Source: Lysobacter sp. 5GHs7-4 (GTDB lineage Bacteria > Pseudomonadota > Gammaproteobacteria > Xanthomonadales > Xanthomonadaceae). Taken from it: a stretch of DNA of 64,000 nucleotides. The stretch's first letter is position 1; each line of letters begins with the position of its first letter. The notes under the pieces were generated by a model. It worked only from the letters and a program-made list of their open reading frames with translations, ran no database searches and was not told the DNA's origin. The stretch spans positions 824,001 to 888,000 of the forward strand of contig NZ_CP089924.1 of the NCBI RefSeq assembly GCF_021284765.1, given 5' to 3'. The position numbers were made by a program, and so were the translations under genes. Shown piece by piece: positions 62,514 to 64,000 of this stretch.

Positions 62514-64000
62514 TCAAAACATCTTGTCCGGATCCTTGATGAAGGTCCCCGCGAACTCCAGCCGGATGCCCTTGATCGCCGCTTTCAGCTTGGTCAGGTC
62601 GACGGTATCGGTGTCGCCAGCCTCCACCTTGGGCGAGGACAGCACCCAGTCGGTGTACAGCGTGGGCTCGGAATACGAGGTGCGGAAGTCTTCGGCGATG
62701 GCGGCGCGCACGCGGATGCAGTCGCCGGGTTGGTCGGGCGGGCTGCCGGCCAGGTCGTAGCGGAAGGTCAGGTTGACCGGCACGCCATGGAAGTGGAATT
62801 CCTTCATCTGCCCTTGGCTCAGACGCCGATCGTCGTAGGCGCCGTTGGTGCGCACGGTGAACTCGATTTCGCCCTTGCTGGGGCGTTGGCCGTCCACCCA
62901 TTCCACCCAGGCGTAGATCTCGTTCACGCGCACGCGGCTGACGCGGCCCCAGTTGGCCAGCGGGCCGCGAGTGGGCGTGAGGCGCAGGTCGATGCGCTCG
63001 CCCTTGAGCAAGGCCTCGCAGGCATGCGTGGGCAGCGCGTACTTCTGCCGCGTGTAGGGTTGCGGCGGCGGGTTGAAGCTTTCCAGTGCGCGCGCCTGCA
63101 GCTTCTTCAGGTCGGCCAACGCGACCAGGTCGCCGGCCAGGTCGGCGATGCCGCGGTGGTGGTCGCGCGCGGGCAAGGCGTCGCTCAGCGCCCAGTAGCG
63201 GTAGGCGGCGTCGAACTGGGTCAGCGCCACCAGCATCGAACGCTGCACGGCGCGGTAGTTGCCCCACAGCACCACCATGGCCTGACCGGACAGCGTCTGT
63301 TCCTGCTTCAAGCCTTCGATCTCGGCCGCGACCGCGTCGTACTGGCGGCGCGCGATTTCGGTCTGCAGCTTGGAGCGCGCGATCTCCTGCACCAGCGGCG
63401 GCAGCGCGGCTTGTGCGGCGGTCAGCGCGCGGCCGTAGATCACCAGGATCTTGAGTTCCTTCAGATACTCCTCGGCGCCGCCGATGCCTTCCTTGATCGC
63501 CGGTGCCAGTTGGGTTTCCACCTCCACCCACAACTGGTCCCAGTACGCGCCGGCCGAGGGCGCGCCCTTGGCGTCGTCGGACATGGTCTCGCGGGTGAGC
63601 GCGGACAGGTCGTCGGCGAACTTCTTGGCGTTGTCGATCTTCTCCACGCTGGCGACGATCGCCATGCACATCTTGACGATCTTCTCGATGACCTGGCCGA
63701 CTTTGACCAGCACCTTCATGATCTCGGCCAGCTTGGCTGCGGTGCTGGCCACGTCGGCGGCCGCCTTGGCCGCGCTGGCGGCGCCGCCGGCGTTGCCGCC
63801 GAACATCGAGGCCACGCCGGAGACGAAGGAGAACACCGCGCCGACGATGGCGAACGCGGCCTCGCGCTGCTTGGCTTCCTTCCAGGCGTCCATGCCGCGC
63901 TTGAACTCGCTTTCGGCGCGGCGCACGTTGGCGCTTTGCGGCTCGATCGAATTCTGCGCGCGCTGGATGTTGGCCGTGGCTAGACGCAGGTTTTCGGCCA
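62514..64000 (-). CDS. Large helical protein with membrane-hairpin-like segment, partial (start beyond window)
   Basis: At least 495 codons; the frame is open through the right edge (upstream codons read AENLRLATANIQRAQN), so the start lies outside. The visible part has long helices; a hydrophobic, glycine-rich stretch (AIVGAVFSFVSGVASMFGG and following helices) could insert into a membrane. More helical segments follow, then a beta-rich C-terminal domain of about 200 residues (RVNEIYAWVEWVDG, KEFHFHGVPVNLTFRYD). Helical-bundle pore-forming toxins show this order, but no family signature is certain. Confidence 0.7.
   Translation of the reverse strand, partial: AENLRLATANIQRAQNSIEPQSANVRRAESEFKRGMDAWKEAKQREAAFAIVGAVFSFVSGVASMFGGNAGGAASAAKAAADVASTAAKLAEIMKVLVKVGQVIEKIVKMCMAIVASVEKIDNAKKFADDLSALTRETMSDDAKGAPSAGAYWDQLWVEVETQLAPAIKEGIGGAEEYLKELKILVIYGRALTAAQAALPPLVQEIARSKLQTEIARRQYDAVAAEIEGLKQEQTLSGQAMVVLWGNYRAVQRSMLVALTQFDAAYRYWALSDALPARDHHRGIADLAGDLVALADLKKLQARALESFNPPPQPYTRQKYALPTHACEALLKGERIDLRLTPTRGPLANWGRVSRVRVNEIYAWVEWVDGQRPSKGEIEFTVRTNGAYDDRRLSQGQMKEFHFHGVPVNLTFRYDLAGSPPDQPGDCIRVRAAIAEDFRTSYSEPTLYTDWVLSSPKVEAGDTDTVDLTKLKAAIKGIRLEFAGTFIKDPDKMF

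Overview
The window is high-GC chromosomal DNA of a gammaproteobacterium. It is best explained as a member of the Xanthomonadaceae/Lysobacteraceae, probably Lysobacter or a close relative. The evidence is a candidate type IV secretion effector with a C-terminal domain resembling XVIPCD (the Xanthomonas VirD4-interacting domain), dense GTAGGAGCGGCGTGAGCCGC-type palindromic REP repeats together with a REP-associated transposase (RAYT), and the makeup of the housekeeping genes. No rRNA, tRNA or CRISPR array was seen. The assignment to genus is inference.

Layout. 1-9 kb holds secreted or membrane accessory genes: a serine beta-lactamase-fold hydrolase, a lipoprotein with a MACPF-like pattern, an HExxH protein, an FAD monooxygenase, a lipase-like lipoprotein and a NUC1 nuclease whose signal region is frameshifted. 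9.3-13.5 kb is a complete Gabija-like anti-phage operon (XRE regulator, OLD/TOPRIM nuclease GajA, UvrD-like helicase GajB), with lower GC and a palindrome upstream. 13.5-17.3 kb holds small lineage-specific genes. 17.5-41.9 kb is mostly core chromosome: two tandem amidohydrolases (one without metal ligands), AMP nucleosidase, a glutaredoxin-rhodanese fusion, a polysaccharide deacetylase, an aminotransferase/SGNH/methyltransferase operon, RsgA, a QEGLA protein, malic enzyme MaeB, LysR/GST/SMR, and pyruvate dehydrogenase AceE. REP arrays interrupt it at 23.0-24.0, 35.6-36.2 and 38.1-38.4 kb; the last adjoins the RAYT.

41.9-47.7 kb, directly after the aceE terminator, is a second low-GC defence-type island. 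It holds a SLATT-like membrane protein with a SLOG/deoxyribosyltransferase-like partner, a large GNAT-PIN-GNAT-PUA-like protein overlapping an ASCH-domain gene, and an AbiH-family gene. Spacing and overlaps suggest one or two operons. The island ends at a broken copy of the LamG-family gene that is intact at 51.7 kb. A 30-bp tandem palindrome precedes the next small gene.

48.4-64 kb is again accessory: a lipase-like pair, a LamG protein with a papain-like C-terminal pattern, a nitrilase-superfamily protein, a candidate T4SS effector with its immunity lipoprotein, two paralogous membrane proteins, LprI-family proteins, an AraC regulator divergent from a haloalkane-dehalogenase-like protein that lacks its catalytic histidine, and, at the right edge, a partial large helical protein that may be a toxin. 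The most interesting parts are the 42-47.7 kb island, the Gabija operon, the effector/immunity pair and the REP/RAYT system.
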